Shown piece by piece: positions 1-9,023 of a stretch of 64,000 bases of DNA (its first letter is position 1; the number at the start of each line of letters is the position of its first letter). The stretch spans positions 1 to 64,000 of the forward strand of contig DIBU01000016.1 in the NCBI GenBank assembly GCA_002416125.1. The letters run 5' to 3'. The notes beneath the pieces are model-generated. The model saw nothing but the letters and a program-made list of their open reading frames with translations, was not told where the DNA came from and ran no database searches. Source of the DNA: Halieaceae bacterium UBA5044 (GTDB lineage: Bacteria; Pseudomonadota; Gammaproteobacteria; Pseudomonadales; Halieaceae). Position numbers and translations under genes: made by a program.

Positions 1-38
1 CAGTTGTCGTTCAGGTCGTTTACGGTGATTGTGCTCAT
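1..38 (-). CDS. Start of an unidentified gene (5' fragment)
   Basis: Only the first twelve codons are inside the window, reading MSTITVNDLNDN, and the gene continues past the left edge. A clear Shine-Dalgarno sequence (GAGGAG, about 6 bases before the ATG) supports the start, and a promoter-like TATAAT box lies about 100 bases upstream. The fragment is too short to assign a function. Confidence 0.6.
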   Translation of the reverse strand, partial: MSTITVNDLNDN

Positions 39-142
39 GGTGTATCTCCTCGGGTGTCTGTTTGGTTGGGAGTCGCTGTTTGCAGCTCCTTGCCATAGGT
101 ATTGCAGAAACGATGCCAACTTTGCAGATGTCGCCAAGAAAA

Positions 143-169
143 ATTATAAGCCATTGATTTTAAATACAA
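143..169 (-). promoter_or_regulatory. Candidate sigma-70 promoter for the gene leaving at the left edge
   Basis: On the minus strand a perfect TATAAT (143-148) lies 15-16 bases downstream of TTGTAT/TTTGTA (164-170). It sits in a sharply AT-rich patch inside otherwise GC-rich DNA. The predicted transcript would start near 136, giving a leader of about 100 bases before the ATG at 38. The -35 box is imperfect and the spacer is short, so this may depend on an activator. Confidence 0.5.
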
Positions 170-177
170 ATAAAATC
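156..177. promoter_or_regulatory. Candidate operator: 7-bp inverted repeat over the -35 box
   Basis: GATTTTA (156-162) and TAAAATC (171-177) are perfect inverted repeats separated by 8 bases. The spacer contains the presumed -35 element of the left-edge gene. Position and spacing suit a dimeric repressor or activator. The regulator is not identifiable from the window. The remainder of the 39-330 gap shows nothing else I can support. Confidence 0.4.
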
Positions 178-330
178 GAAGGGACCCCGACCCCACCTTT
201 TCAGGAGACCGAGCGCCTAAACTCCTGTTACAATAAACCCAACACTTGATAGCTATGTTGCAGAAAAAACAACTTTTCTGCGAACCAGCCCACGCCAGGC
301 CACTGACTGAGCGACTCGCGCAGACATCAT

Positions 331-693
331 TCAATCCTTGCTGCCTTCCAGGTTCGACTTCAAATCCGCAAACGGCCGGTGAGTGGCCGCTTTGCCCTTG
401 CTTGCCTGGCTGCTGCCGTAGCGCACGTACGCCTCGAACTTGCTGTGTTCTTCATCGTGGCAATAGAGACAGAGCAATTCCCAATTGCTGCCATCACCCG
501 GGTTATTGTCGTGGTTGTGGTCTACATGGTGCACGGTGAGTTCCGACCGGTTTCTGCGATCGAACTCCCTGGCGCAGCGGCCACAGATCCAGGGGAACAG
601 CTTTAACGCACGTTCGCGGTAGCCCGACTCGCGCCTGGCGTTGTACTCCAGCTGTTCGGCGCGCACCTGTTCAAACGTTTTTGCAGGCGACAT
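331..693 (-). CDS. HNH nuclease family protein (YajD-like)
   Basis: A 120-residue protein with an HNH-type core. It has paired cysteines CGRC near residue 40, then VHHVDHNHDNN (the catalytic His region), an Asn-Trp-Glu-Leu segment, and a second pair CLYC followed by HDEEH. The order Cys2-HH-N-Cys2-H is that of small zinc-stabilised HNH proteins such as YajD. The ATG at 693 is preferred over a GTG at 699 because GGGGGAG stands 7 bases before it. It is a single gene with no toxin, phage or restriction partner nearby, so it is probably a housekeeping HNH protein of unknown substrate. Confidence 0.8.
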   Translation of the reverse strand: MSPAKTFEQVRAEQLEYNARRESGYRERALKLFPWICGRCAREFDRRNRSELTVHHVDHNHDNNPGDGSNWELLCLYCHDEEHSKFEAYVRYGSSQASKGKAATHRPFADLKSNLEGSKD

Positions 694-765
694 GTTCACG
701 CTCCCCCGGTTCCAGTGGCAATGAAGTGTAATTCCGCAGGCCCCGGCGCGGCACCTGCTGCCGGG

Positions 766-2451
766 TCACCATCGGTTCACCCGTCCTCGCGCCGCGGCGC
801 TGCTGTCGCGCACGGCCTTGAACTCGGACGCGGGGCGCCATTCCGGCCAGCGGCGCGCGTTGCCGAGATCCTCCACCATCCGGCGAAACAGCTCGATATC
901 CTGCACCGCTCCGCTCAGGTCCCAGTCGGGCGACCAGGCATCACAGGGCTTGTGATAGCAGTTGCCGACATAGTCGGCGATCCACTGGTTGCCCGCGGCA
1001 CGACCGCCCTCCACCAGGTCGGCGCCACCGGCAATGCCCATCAGCAGGAGCACAGGCACACCGGCGCGCGCCAGGGAAAAATGGTCAGCGCGGTAGAACA
1101 GGCCGTTCTCAGGGAGGTTCTCGGGCGTCACGTAACGCCCCTGCGCTGCGGCAGCCCGCGCCAGATCGTCCTCCAGACTGCTCTGCCCCTCACCGACGAG
1201 AATCACATCCCGCGCGGCACCGGCCGTCTGCAGAATGTCCAGCGTGAAGTTGGCTACCGTAGTCTCCAGAGGGTAGATCGGGTCCACAGCGTAGGCTTGG
1301 GACCCCACGAGGCCGGATTCCTCCGCGGTCCACAGCGCGAACACCACGCTGCGCTCCAGCGGCGGGCCCGCCTGCAGCACCCGGGCGATCTCCAGCACAC
1401 CCGCCGTGCCCAGGGCATCGTCGTTGGCGCCCGCACGCACGGTTCTACCCTGCGCGTCCGGTGGCCCCTCACCGTAGGCGTCCCAGTGTGCCGATACCAT
1501 CAGCACCTCATCAGGCCGTGCGGAACCCGGCAACAGGCCCAGCACGTTGCGGCTGTCGAAGCGGGTCACGGTGACGTCCGAGTGCACACGGAATTGCACC
1601 CCGTCGAGTTCGAACGCGGAGAAATCCGGTTGCCGCGCCGCGCTGCGAAGTGTCGCCAGGTCATGTCCCGCCATGGCCAGCAGTTCCGTGGCGGCGCCTT
1701 CATGCAGCCAACCCTGTAACGCGATCGGCGCGGGGCCCGTTGCATTCCTGGCCAGCGCCACGCGCTCCCCGGCACCGGCCGCAGCCACGCTCCAGTCGTA
1801 ACCCGCCGCTTCGGTCTCGTGGATCACCAGTGCGCCCAGGGCCCCGCGCCGCGCGGCCTCCTCGTACTTGTAGGCCCAGCGGCCGTAGTAGGTCATGCGG
1901 CGATTGCCAAAGCGCCCGGCAACAGGCTCACCGGGCTCGGCAGCGAAGTCGGGGTCGTTCACCAGATACACGGCAATCTTGCCCGTCAGGTCGATGTCAC
2001 CGTAGTCGTCCCAGTCTCGCTCCGGGGCCGTCACGCCAAAACCGACGAACACCAGCGGCACTTCCTCGGCGTGGATGTGCTCCGCTGCCCGCACGGTGCT
2101 GACCTCTATATTCTCACCTTGCACCAACTGTAGCTGGCCTTGCGGGTAAGTGAACGCCAACTGCGGCGATTCGAGGAAGGTGCGCATCATGGGCACGGCC
2201 TGTGTCCACTGCCCGTCCCGGCCGCCCGGCTGGATGCCGATGGCCTGAAACTGTTCAATGAGGTAGGCGACGGTTTTATCCTCGCCCGGCGTGCCCGGTG
2301 CGCGCCCCTCGAAGGCGTCTGACGCCAGCACCTTGACCATCGCCTCAAGGCGCGCGGGATCAATAGCCGCGGCAGAAACCGGCACCTTGCCTGTGGAACA
2401 GCCGCCCACAATAACCGCCATACCTGCGGCGAAAAGGAAACGTCTCAACAT
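766..2451 (-). CDS. M28 family zinc peptidase, lipoprotein
   Basis: A 561-residue secreted metallopeptidase. The N-terminus is a lipoprotein signal (MLRRFLFAAGMAVIVGGC, lipidated Cys18). A protease-associated-like region around residues 130-290 precedes the M28 catalytic domain. Candidate zinc ligands are visible: AHWDA (His322), GANDDALG (Asp345) and WTAEESG (Glu377 catalytic and Glu378). The family cleaves N-terminal amino acids or dipeptides from peptides, here at the periplasmic face of a membrane. AGGAG 8 bases before the ATG fixes the start. It stands alone and diverges from the NTF2-like gene across a 224-base gap in which I see no strong site. Confidence 0.88.
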   Translation of the reverse strand: MLRRFLFAAGMAVIVGGCSTGKVPVSAAAIDPARLEAMVKVLASDAFEGRAPGTPGEDKTVAYLIEQFQAIGIQPGGRDGQWTQAVPMMRTFLESPQLAFTYPQGQLQLVQGENIEVSTVRAAEHIHAEEVPLVFVGFGVTAPERDWDDYGDIDLTGKIAVYLVNDPDFAAEPGEPVAGRFGNRRMTYYGRWAYKYEEAARRGALGALVIHETEAAGYDWSVAAAGAGERVALARNATGPAPIALQGWLHEGAATELLAMAGHDLATLRSAARQPDFSAFELDGVQFRVHSDVTVTRFDSRNVLGLLPGSARPDEVLMVSAHWDAYGEGPPDAQGRTVRAGANDDALGTAGVLEIARVLQAGPPLERSVVFALWTAEESGLVGSQAYAVDPIYPLETTVANFTLDILQTAGAARDVILVGEGQSSLEDDLARAAAAQGRYVTPENLPENGLFYRADHFSLARAGVPVLLLMGIAGGADLVEGGRAAGNQWIADYVGNCYHKPCDAWSPDWDLSGAVQDIELFRRMVEDLGNARRWPEWRPASEFKAVRDSSAAARGRVNRW

Positions 2452-2675
2452 CAGCGGGCTCCTGCAATGCGTTCACGCGCCCGGTGAGAACTGCTCACCG
2501 CGGCCGGTTGCCACCATCCTAACAGCACGAGGGAGACTGTGAAGCCCCGCGTCTCCCGGGACAGCGGAGCTTGATCTAAGCGCACAATCAACGATACTTG
2601 TGTGGTCTTCACCCTGCAGCCCCGACGATTGGTTGGATGGAAGACACCAAGGCGCACAAAAACAAGGATTGAAGG

Positions 2676-3095
2676 ATGGCGCAAGCGCTCAACCCGGCGG
2701 AGGCCAACCGGGCCGTCATCGAACACTATTTCGCCGTGCTCCAGGGCCTCGCGGATGATCGCGACCTCGCGGACTTCTTCAGCGACGATGTGACCTGGCA
2801 GGTACCGCCCAGCAACCCCCATATCACGCCCAACCCGCGGGTGGGCCATGCGGCGGTCATGGACCTGCTGCACAGCGGGGTGGGGGTTTACGAAGCCGGC
2901 AGCATGGCCATCACCCTGCAGCCGCTGATTGCCGACCAGACCCGGGTGGCCGCGCTGTTTTCCATGCAGGCCCGGCTCGCCAACGGCAACCCCTATCGCA
3001 ACGATTACTGCATTGTTTTCACCCTGCGGGACAGCCGCATCTGCGGCGTGACCGAGTATCTCGACACGCTGGCGCAGGACCGGCAGAGCGTCTGA
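2676..3095 (+). CDS. NTF2-like (SnoaL/ketosteroid-isomerase fold) protein
   Basis: A 139-residue single-domain protein of the NTF2-like superfamily. It opens with a helix that runs into HYFAVLQGLADDRDLADFFSDDVTWQVP, a typical cone-fold start, and ends with strands carrying YRNDYCIVFTLRDSRICGVTEYLD. Members bind or isomerise small hydrophobic molecules. No catalytic assignment is possible from sequence alone. An AAGGA box precedes the ATG. The next gene starts 87 bases downstream and may have its own promoter (TATAAA at 3155-3160). Confidence 0.75.
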   Translation: MAQALNPAEANRAVIEHYFAVLQGLADDRDLADFFSDDVTWQVPPSNPHITPNPRVGHAAVMDLLHSGVGVYEAGSMAITLQPLIADQTRVAALFSMQARLANGNPYRNDYCIVFTLRDSRICGVTEYLDTLAQDRQSV

Positions 3096-3182
3096 TCCCC
3101 CCGCGGCGCGCGAAAATCGCAGCGCGGTACCCGCGCCGGGTGCTATGTTTAGGGTATAAAAGTCCCTGCGCCGGAGATCCAC

Positions 3183-6100
3183 ATGCCCCACGCCGTATTC
3201 AGATCGCTGACCTGCCTGGTCATGCTGCTGGTCAGTCTGCAGGCGGCGGCTGACCCTGCGTCCCTGGCCCGCTGGGAGGCCTGGCTACTCGAGAAGCACC
3301 CGGACAGCGCCTGTCCCTGGGTGTTCGCAGACACGCCAGAGCGCGCCTGTCTCTGGCCCGGCCGGCTCAACCTTGAGGTGCAGCCTCAGGGCCTGCTCTT
3401 CACGTACGAGGTCGAGGTGTTCCAGGAGGATGCGCTGGCACCGCTACCCGGCGGCCCCGGCGTCTGGCCGCTGAACGTTACCGTAAATGGGGCGCGGGCC
3501 GCCGTGCTCGACCAGGCCGGCCAACCGCAGGCGCTGCTGGCGCGCGGCAAGCACCGGATCAGCGGGCAGTTCCGCTGGCAGCGACGCCCTGCGGCCCTTC
3601 CTGTGCCGGACTCGATTGCCCTGGTCAGCGTCACCGAAGGTGGCCAGGCGGCACCGGCAGAGCGTCGCGGCAAACAGGTATTGCTGAACCGCGACCGAGC
3701 AACCACCGCGGCGAGAGAAAACAACTCACTGGACATCGAGGTGTTTCGCAAGCTGACAGACGGCGTACCGATGACGCTGGAAACACGCGTGGTGATGACC
3801 GTCAGCGGCGAACCGCGAGAAGTACAGACCGGCCAGCTCGCCTGGCCAGGCACCGCGCTGATGGACATCGACTCACCGCTGCCCGCCCGCGTCGAGAACA
3901 ACGGTGACCTGCGCGTGCAGTTGACCGCGGGACGGCACACCATTACGACGGTGTCGCGCTTTCTGCGGCCCGCAGACCAGCTTGCCGCCACCCAGCACGG
4001 CGCGCCCTGGCCAATCGTGGAGTACCTGAGCTTTGCCGCTGACAGCAACCTGCGACAGGTGAAACTCTCCGGGGCGCCCGGCATCGACACGTCGCAGGCA
4101 CCGATTCCGGAGGACTGGAAAGAACTCCCGGCCTGGCGCCTGAGCGCTGACGACGCTCTGCAGCTCACCACGGAATACCGTGGCGACCAGTCCCCCCCCA
4201 GTAACAGCCTCGCGGTGAACAGAAACCTGTGGCTGGATTTCGACGGCACCGCCCTCACCGGCGTGGAGCAGGTGACCGGGGCCATGCGCAGTGACTGGCG
4301 GCTGAACGCGCAGACCGACACACAGCTCGGCAGCGCCAGCGTGTCCGGCCTGCCGGTACTGGTCACGCGGCATGCCGACACCGAGGGGGTCGAGATCCGC
4401 AGCCCGGACATCGCGCTGCAAGCGGTCACCCGCATTGCATCCCCCACAGACTTTTCGGCAACGGGCTGGCAAAGCCGCGCCGACAGCTTCGATGCAACGC
4501 TGCACATCCCGCCCGGCTGGCGCATCCTGCACGCTTCCGGGGTGGAAGGCGTGCAGGGCACCTGGCTGAGTGACTGGGACCTCTGGGACATCTTCCTGGT
4601 GCTGGTGATGGTCGCTGCCACACGCAAACTGCTGGGTGTGAAGGCCGCGACGCTGGCGGGCGTCGCCCTGCTGGCCGGCTACCATGAGCCGGGCATGCCC
4701 ACTGCGCTGCTGGCAACCCTGCTGTTGTTGTTGCCCCTCGCTGCCGTTGCCCGGGGCCGCATGCGGCGCAGCATCGCCATTGCAGCCACCGTCACCGGCA
4801 TCGCAGCCGCGCTGGCGCTGGCGCTGGTGGCGTTCTCGATCAGCAACTTCCGCCTCGCCATCTACCCCTCACTGGAGCGCAGCGCGGTGGGGGTCTATGA
4901 CTACAGCAACGACCTCGGTGTCCACCCCGACGCCAACCACGATCTTGACCTGAGGGAAGTGGCCGCCGTTGCGGACAGTGTGCAGGCTGGCGCCGAAGCC
5001 CTGGCACAACGATCCGCGGTGGCAGGCAAAGTATTCAGCGCCGGCGCGCCCCCGGGCTCCGCCGAAACCGCCTACCTGCTGGGGGACACCGACCGCGTAC
5101 AAACCGGACCCGGTGCGCCCAACTGGCTGTGGAACACGGTACAGCTGCGCTCCGGCAGCCCGGTGCCGGAAGGTGCCCGGCTCTCGGTGCTGTACAGCCC
5201 CCCATGGCTGACGCGGCTGTGGCGGGTGGTGGGTGTGCTGCTGACCCTTGCCTATGCCGGGTTGCTGATGCAGGCACTGCTGCACGCGCTGCGCGCCCCG
5301 CCGGCAGACGACGGGAACGGCGTCGGCAACCCATCCGTCGGCGCCGCTGCACTGGCCCTGGCAGTGGGCCTGTTGCTCCCCGCCCTGCCTGCGCCGGCCG
5401 TGGCGCAGGATTTCCCGCCCGCCGCGTTGCTGCAGGAACTGGAACAGCGGCTGTTGCAACCGCCGACCTGCACGCCGCACTGCGTCGCCCTCGACGAAGG
5501 CGTCATCACCACCGAACGCAATGCGCTCACCATTGGCTTCAGCGCCTATGCGGCCGCCGATATGCTGCTGCAGCTGCCCACCCCCCGCGAGGGCTGGCAG
5601 GTGACGACCCTGCAGGTGAACGGTGCCGACGCCAGTGCTCGCCTGCACGACGGATTCCTGTCTGTGCGGCTGACCCGGGGCCACCATATCATCAGCCTGG
5701 GCGGTCCGCTGCAGGGAGACACGGCCAGCGTGAGCCTGCCCGTGGCAATCCACAACCTGAGCACCCGCGGCAGCGACTGGCAGCTGAGTGGCCTGGTGGA
5801 TGGCCGTGTGCCCTCGGGCACGCTGTCCCTGCGCGCCCTGTCGGCGGCCCGGGCAGAGGCCGGCAAGCGCATCAAGCCGGACCCCATTGAGGCCTTCTTC
5901 GCCGTGCACCGCGAATTCCACATCGGGCTGCAGTGGCGGGTCGTGACCCGGGTCACGCGGCTGGCACCGGCCGCGGGGCCGGTGGCCGTGGAGGTTCCCC
6001 TGCTGGACCTGGAGCGCCCCCTGTCCAGCGCGGTGAATTTCGCCGGCGGCAAGGCACAGCTGCAGTTCAGCGATCGCCAGCAGCAGGTCAGCTGGGAGTC

Positions 6101-7241
6101 CAGCATCAACCCGGTGAGCGAGTTGCAACTGCAGGCCGCCAGCGGGGATCACTATGTCGAGACCTGGCGCCTGCGTCCTTCGGCGCTGTGGCGACTGAGT
6201 CACGAGGGCCTGCCGCCAACCCGCCCGCTCGGCGGTGCCGACAGCCTGCAGCCACTGTGGAAACCCTGGCCAGGGGAATCGCTGGTACTGAAGTTCGAGC
6301 GGCCGGAGGGCGTCGCCGGCCCGACCTTCACCGTCGAGGGAGCAAAGCTGTCCTTCCAGGCGGGCACTGCAGTTCGGCAGAGTCAGCTCGCCCTGAACAT
6401 CAAGGCCAGCATGGGGCAGGACTATGCCCTGACGCTGCCCTCCGGCAGCCGTGTGACGGCGCTGAGCCGCAACGGCAACGACCTCAACCTTCCCGAGAGT
6501 AATACCGTCACCGTGGCCCTGCAGCCCGGCCATCAGCACATCAGCCTGACCTTCGAGCAGGACGGTGGCAGCGGCTGGTGGAGTGAGACGCCCCAGGTCG
6601 TGTTGCCCGGGGGAGCCAGCAACATTTCGCTTGCCTACACCCTGCCGCAGGACCGTTGGCCGCTGTACCTGAGCGGGCCGGCGATCGGCCCCGCCATGCT
6701 GTACTGGGGCGTCTTCTGCGTCATCCTGCTCGGTGCCCTGCTACTGCACGGGCTGAACCGGCGCATCGGCGCCGGTATTCCCATCGGCCTGGCGGGGTGG
6801 CTGCTGCTGGGGGTCGGGCTGTCCACCGTCAACAGCTACGGGGTACTGGTCGTCGCCGGTTTCCTGTTCCTGCTGGCACTTCGGCAGCGTATGGATCCCG
6901 CCGGCATGAACCGACTGACATTCAACCTGATGCAGGTGGCACTGGGGATTGGTGCGTTCATCACGCTCGCCACCCTGGTCTCGGCAATTCCGCTGGGCCT
7001 GCTGTCCAGCCCGAACATGCTGGTCACCGGTAATAACAGCTGGTCGCACGTCTACAATTTCTTCCAGGACCGGGCGGACGCAGACAGCTTCCCCACTGCC
7101 ACCGTGATCAGTGTCAACCTGATGGTCTATCGCGCCGTGATGCTTATCTGGGCGCTCTGGCTCGCCAACCGGTTACTGCGCTGGGTGGCCTGGGGCTGGC
7201 AGGCCTATGGCAGACACGGAGTGTGGGTGGCGAAACCCTGA
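3183..7241 (+). CDS. Very large membrane-anchored protein with repeated beta modules, function unknown
   Basis: A 1352-residue protein with a signal peptide (residues 1-23). Two long periplasmic stretches are separated by membrane segments at about 467-490, 505-552, 678-700 and 718-740, and it ends in a multi-pass block (about 1168-1275 and 1310-1335). A short module with the pattern VNG or NNG, then a strand, then GxHxI recurs at about 85-131 (ARGKHRISG), 229-260 (TAGRHTITT), 797-841 (TRGHHIISL) and 1083-1124 (QPGHQHISL). Residues 745-775 resemble residues 28-60, including paired cysteines, so the protein looks like an internal duplication. No enzyme motif is recognisable. It probably acts in the envelope. 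It converges on recD with only 12 bases between stops. Confidence 0.8.
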   Translation: MPHAVFRSLTCLVMLLVSLQAAADPASLARWEAWLLEKHPDSACPWVFADTPERACLWPGRLNLEVQPQGLLFTYEVEVFQEDALAPLPGGPGVWPLNVTVNGARAAVLDQAGQPQALLARGKHRISGQFRWQRRPAALPVPDSIALVSVTEGGQAAPAERRGKQVLLNRDRATTAARENNSLDIEVFRKLTDGVPMTLETRVVMTVSGEPREVQTGQLAWPGTALMDIDSPLPARVENNGDLRVQLTAGRHTITTVSRFLRPADQLAATQHGAPWPIVEYLSFAADSNLRQVKLSGAPGIDTSQAPIPEDWKELPAWRLSADDALQLTTEYRGDQSPPSNSLAVNRNLWLDFDGTALTGVEQVTGAMRSDWRLNAQTDTQLGSASVSGLPVLVTRHADTEGVEIRSPDIALQAVTRIASPTDFSATGWQSRADSFDATLHIPPGWRILHASGVEGVQGTWLSDWDLWDIFLVLVMVAATRKLLGVKAATLAGVALLAGYHEPGMPTALLATLLLLLPLAAVARGRMRRSIAIAATVTGIAAALALALVAFSISNFRLAIYPSLERSAVGVYDYSNDLGVHPDANHDLDLREVAAVADSVQAGAEALAQRSAVAGKVFSAGAPPGSAETAYLLGDTDRVQTGPGAPNWLWNTVQLRSGSPVPEGARLSVLYSPPWLTRLWRVVGVLLTLAYAGLLMQALLHALRAPPADDGNGVGNPSVGAAALALAVGLLLPALPAPAVAQDFPPAALLQELEQRLLQPPTCTPHCVALDEGVITTERNALTIGFSAYAAADMLLQLPTPREGWQVTTLQVNGADASARLHDGFLSVRLTRGHHIISLGGPLQGDTASVSLPVAIHNLSTRGSDWQLSGLVDGRVPSGTLSLRALSAARAEAGKRIKPDPIEAFFAVHREFHIGLQWRVVTRVTRLAPAAGPVAVEVPLLDLERPLSSAVNFAGGKAQLQFSDRQQQVSWESSINPVSELQLQAASGDHYVETWRLRPSALWRLSHEGLPPTRPLGGADSLQPLWKPWPGESLVLKFERPEGVAGPTFTVEGAKLSFQAGTAVRQSQLALNIKASMGQDYALTLPSGSRVTALSRNGNDLNLPESNTVTVALQPGHQHISLTFEQDGGSGWWSETPQVVLPGGASNISLAYTLPQDRWPLYLSGPAIGPAMLYWGVFCVILLGALLLHGLNRRIGAGIPIGLAGWLLLGVGLSTVNSYGVLVVAGFLFLLALRQRMDPAGMNRLTFNLMQVALGIGAFITLATLVSAIPLGLLSSPNMLVTGNNSWSHVYNFFQDRADADSFPTATVISVNLMVYRAVMLIWALWLANRLLRWVAWGWQAYGRHGVWVAKP

Positions 7242-7253
7242 CTGCCGAGCGAA

Positions 7254-9023
7254 TTACCGGGCCCGCAGCAAAGCCGGCAGACCCGAGTCGCGCTGCACCC
7301 GCTGCGCTACGCCGGCACACCACACCGCCTCGCTCCCCACGACCTCCAGTGCCTCGCGCGCACGGGTGATGGCGGTGTACAGCAGCTCCCGGGTGAGCCC
7401 GGCGCGGGCCTGCTCCGGCAGCAACAGGGCCACGCGCTGGAACTCGGACCCCTGGGTTTTGTGAATCGTCATGGCGTACACCACCTCGTGCTCGGGGAGC
7501 CGCCCGGGCGCCATGGGGCGGAAGCCGCCCGCTGAGGGAAACCAGGCCATCAGCTGGCCCCCGTCGTCCGGCCAGAGCAGCCCGACGTCACCGTTGTACA
7601 GGCCGAGGTCGTGGTGATTGCGGGTGATCATGATGGGTTTGCCGCGGTAGTGCGCCAGCCCCGCAGGGTTCATCCGCGCCAGCGCCAGACGGTTGATCGC
7701 TTCCACGCCACGCGGCCCACCGCGGGTCGGACACAGAATGCGGAACTGCTGCAGGTGCATGAACGCCTGCGCCAGGCTGTCGGCCTTCGCAATGGGCTGG
7801 TAGTACAGATCCAGCCAGCGCGTCACCGCCGCCCCGCTGCCCGCGTCGTCAAACCGGGCCAGTGTGTCATCGGCGGCACTCAGTGTCTGCAGGCTCCCCG
7901 CGCCGTCGCCTGCCAGAACCTGCCGCGCCAGCCGGGCAATGCCGCCGCTGCCATCGAAACGGCGGCTCTGGCGCAGCACCGTGAGGTAATCAGCCTCGCC
8001 GGATCCCGCCTCTGCTGCCTCCAGCGTCACCCCCAGCGCGGCAAACCCGGCCAGCCGCCCAGGGCTGTAGCCGCTGGCAGCGCCAGCGGCGAGATCCGCC
8101 AGCACCGATCCGGCGGCCACCGAGGGCAACTGGTCGGGATCCCCCAGGAGAATAACACGACAGTGCGCCGGCAGCGCCTCAAACAGGCGCGTCATCAGGG
8201 GCAGGTCGACCATGGAGGCTTCGTCCACCACCAGGATATCCAGCCGCAGCGGGTTGTCGGCGCGGTGCCGGAAACCGGGGCTATATGACACCACCCCGAG
8301 CAGACGGTGCAGTGTGATGCCGGTATCCGGTATGGCATCGAGCACCGCTGCCGGCAACAGCCCCTGGAGATCCGACCGGGCCGCCGCTATCGACTCGGCC
8401 AGCCGCTGGGCGGCCTTGCCGGTGGGCGCCGCCATGCCAATCGCCAGCGGCGCGGCACGCCCGGGTGCCAGACAGGCAATCAGGCAGGCCAGCAGACGGG
8501 TGACGGTGTAGGTCTTGCCCGTACCCGGGCCGCCAGCCACCACGGTAAATGACTGCAGCAGGGCATTCGCCGCTGCCACTTTCTGCCAGTCGGGCGGCTC
8601 ACCCACGGCACGGGCGGGGAACAGCGTGTCCAGCACCTCACGCGCCTGCGCAGGATCGGCCGCTGGGGCCGACGCCAGGCGCGGACGCAGTGCCGCCGCC
8701 AGCCGCTGCTCGAACTGCCAATAGCGCCGCAGGTAGAGTCGCGGCCCGTCGAGCACCAGCGGCGTCGCGCTGTCCGCATCCAGCGGCAAGGCCGACAGTC
8801 TGTGTTGCCAGTCATCCAGTGCCGGCAAGGCACCGTGCCCCAGGGCGCCCGCGACGCCGCGCTCGGCCCAGTCGGGGAGGTACAGACAGCTGTGCCCCTC
8901 CTGTAGCGCCTGACTGACAGCCATAACCGTCAGGCGCAACCAGTCGTCTTCGCAGCGGTACCACCGGCACAGCGCCTGTGCCAGGGCGCGATCCAGCGCC
9001 GGGGCCTCGGTCGACAACATCAT
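7254..9023 (-). CDS. recD: Exodeoxyribonuclease V alpha subunit RecD
   Basis: A 589-residue superfamily 1B (5'-3') helicase subunit of RecBCD, which unwinds and degrades DNA ends and loads RecA at Chi. Walker A is GGPGTGKT (164-171). Walker B is seen as LVVDEASMVD, with LLGDPDQLPS after it. The C-terminal UvrD-like motif YAMTIHKTQGSEF and YTAITRAREALEV closes the domain. Length is near the E. coli protein (about 608). The start overlaps the recB stop in ATGATG, with AGGAGG 8 bases upstream, so it is translationally coupled. It is the last gene of the unit. Confidence 0.96.
   Translation of the reverse strand: MMLSTEAPALDRALAQALCRWYRCEDDWLRLTVMAVSQALQEGHSCLYLPDWAERGVAGALGHGALPALDDWQHRLSALPLDADSATPLVLDGPRLYLRRYWQFEQRLAAALRPRLASAPAADPAQAREVLDTLFPARAVGEPPDWQKVAAANALLQSFTVVAGGPGTGKTYTVTRLLACLIACLAPGRAAPLAIGMAAPTGKAAQRLAESIAAARSDLQGLLPAAVLDAIPDTGITLHRLLGVVSYSPGFRHRADNPLRLDILVVDEASMVDLPLMTRLFEALPAHCRVILLGDPDQLPSVAAGSVLADLAAGAASGYSPGRLAGFAALGVTLEAAEAGSGEADYLTVLRQSRRFDGSGGIARLARQVLAGDGAGSLQTLSAADDTLARFDDAGSGAAVTRWLDLYYQPIAKADSLAQAFMHLQQFRILCPTRGGPRGVEAINRLALARMNPAGLAHYRGKPIMITRNHHDLGLYNGDVGLLWPDDGGQLMAWFPSAGGFRPMAPGRLPEHEVVYAMTIHKTQGSEFQRVALLLPEQARAGLTRELLYTAITRAREALEVVGSEAVWCAGVAQRVQRDSGLPALLRAR

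Noticed and set aside
3386..6539. Long antisense open frames (413 and 556 codons) opposite the 1352-residue protein
   Set aside because: High-GC shadow frames with Arg/Gln/His-rich or Ser-rich low-quality translations, no ribosome sites, and no recognisable domain.
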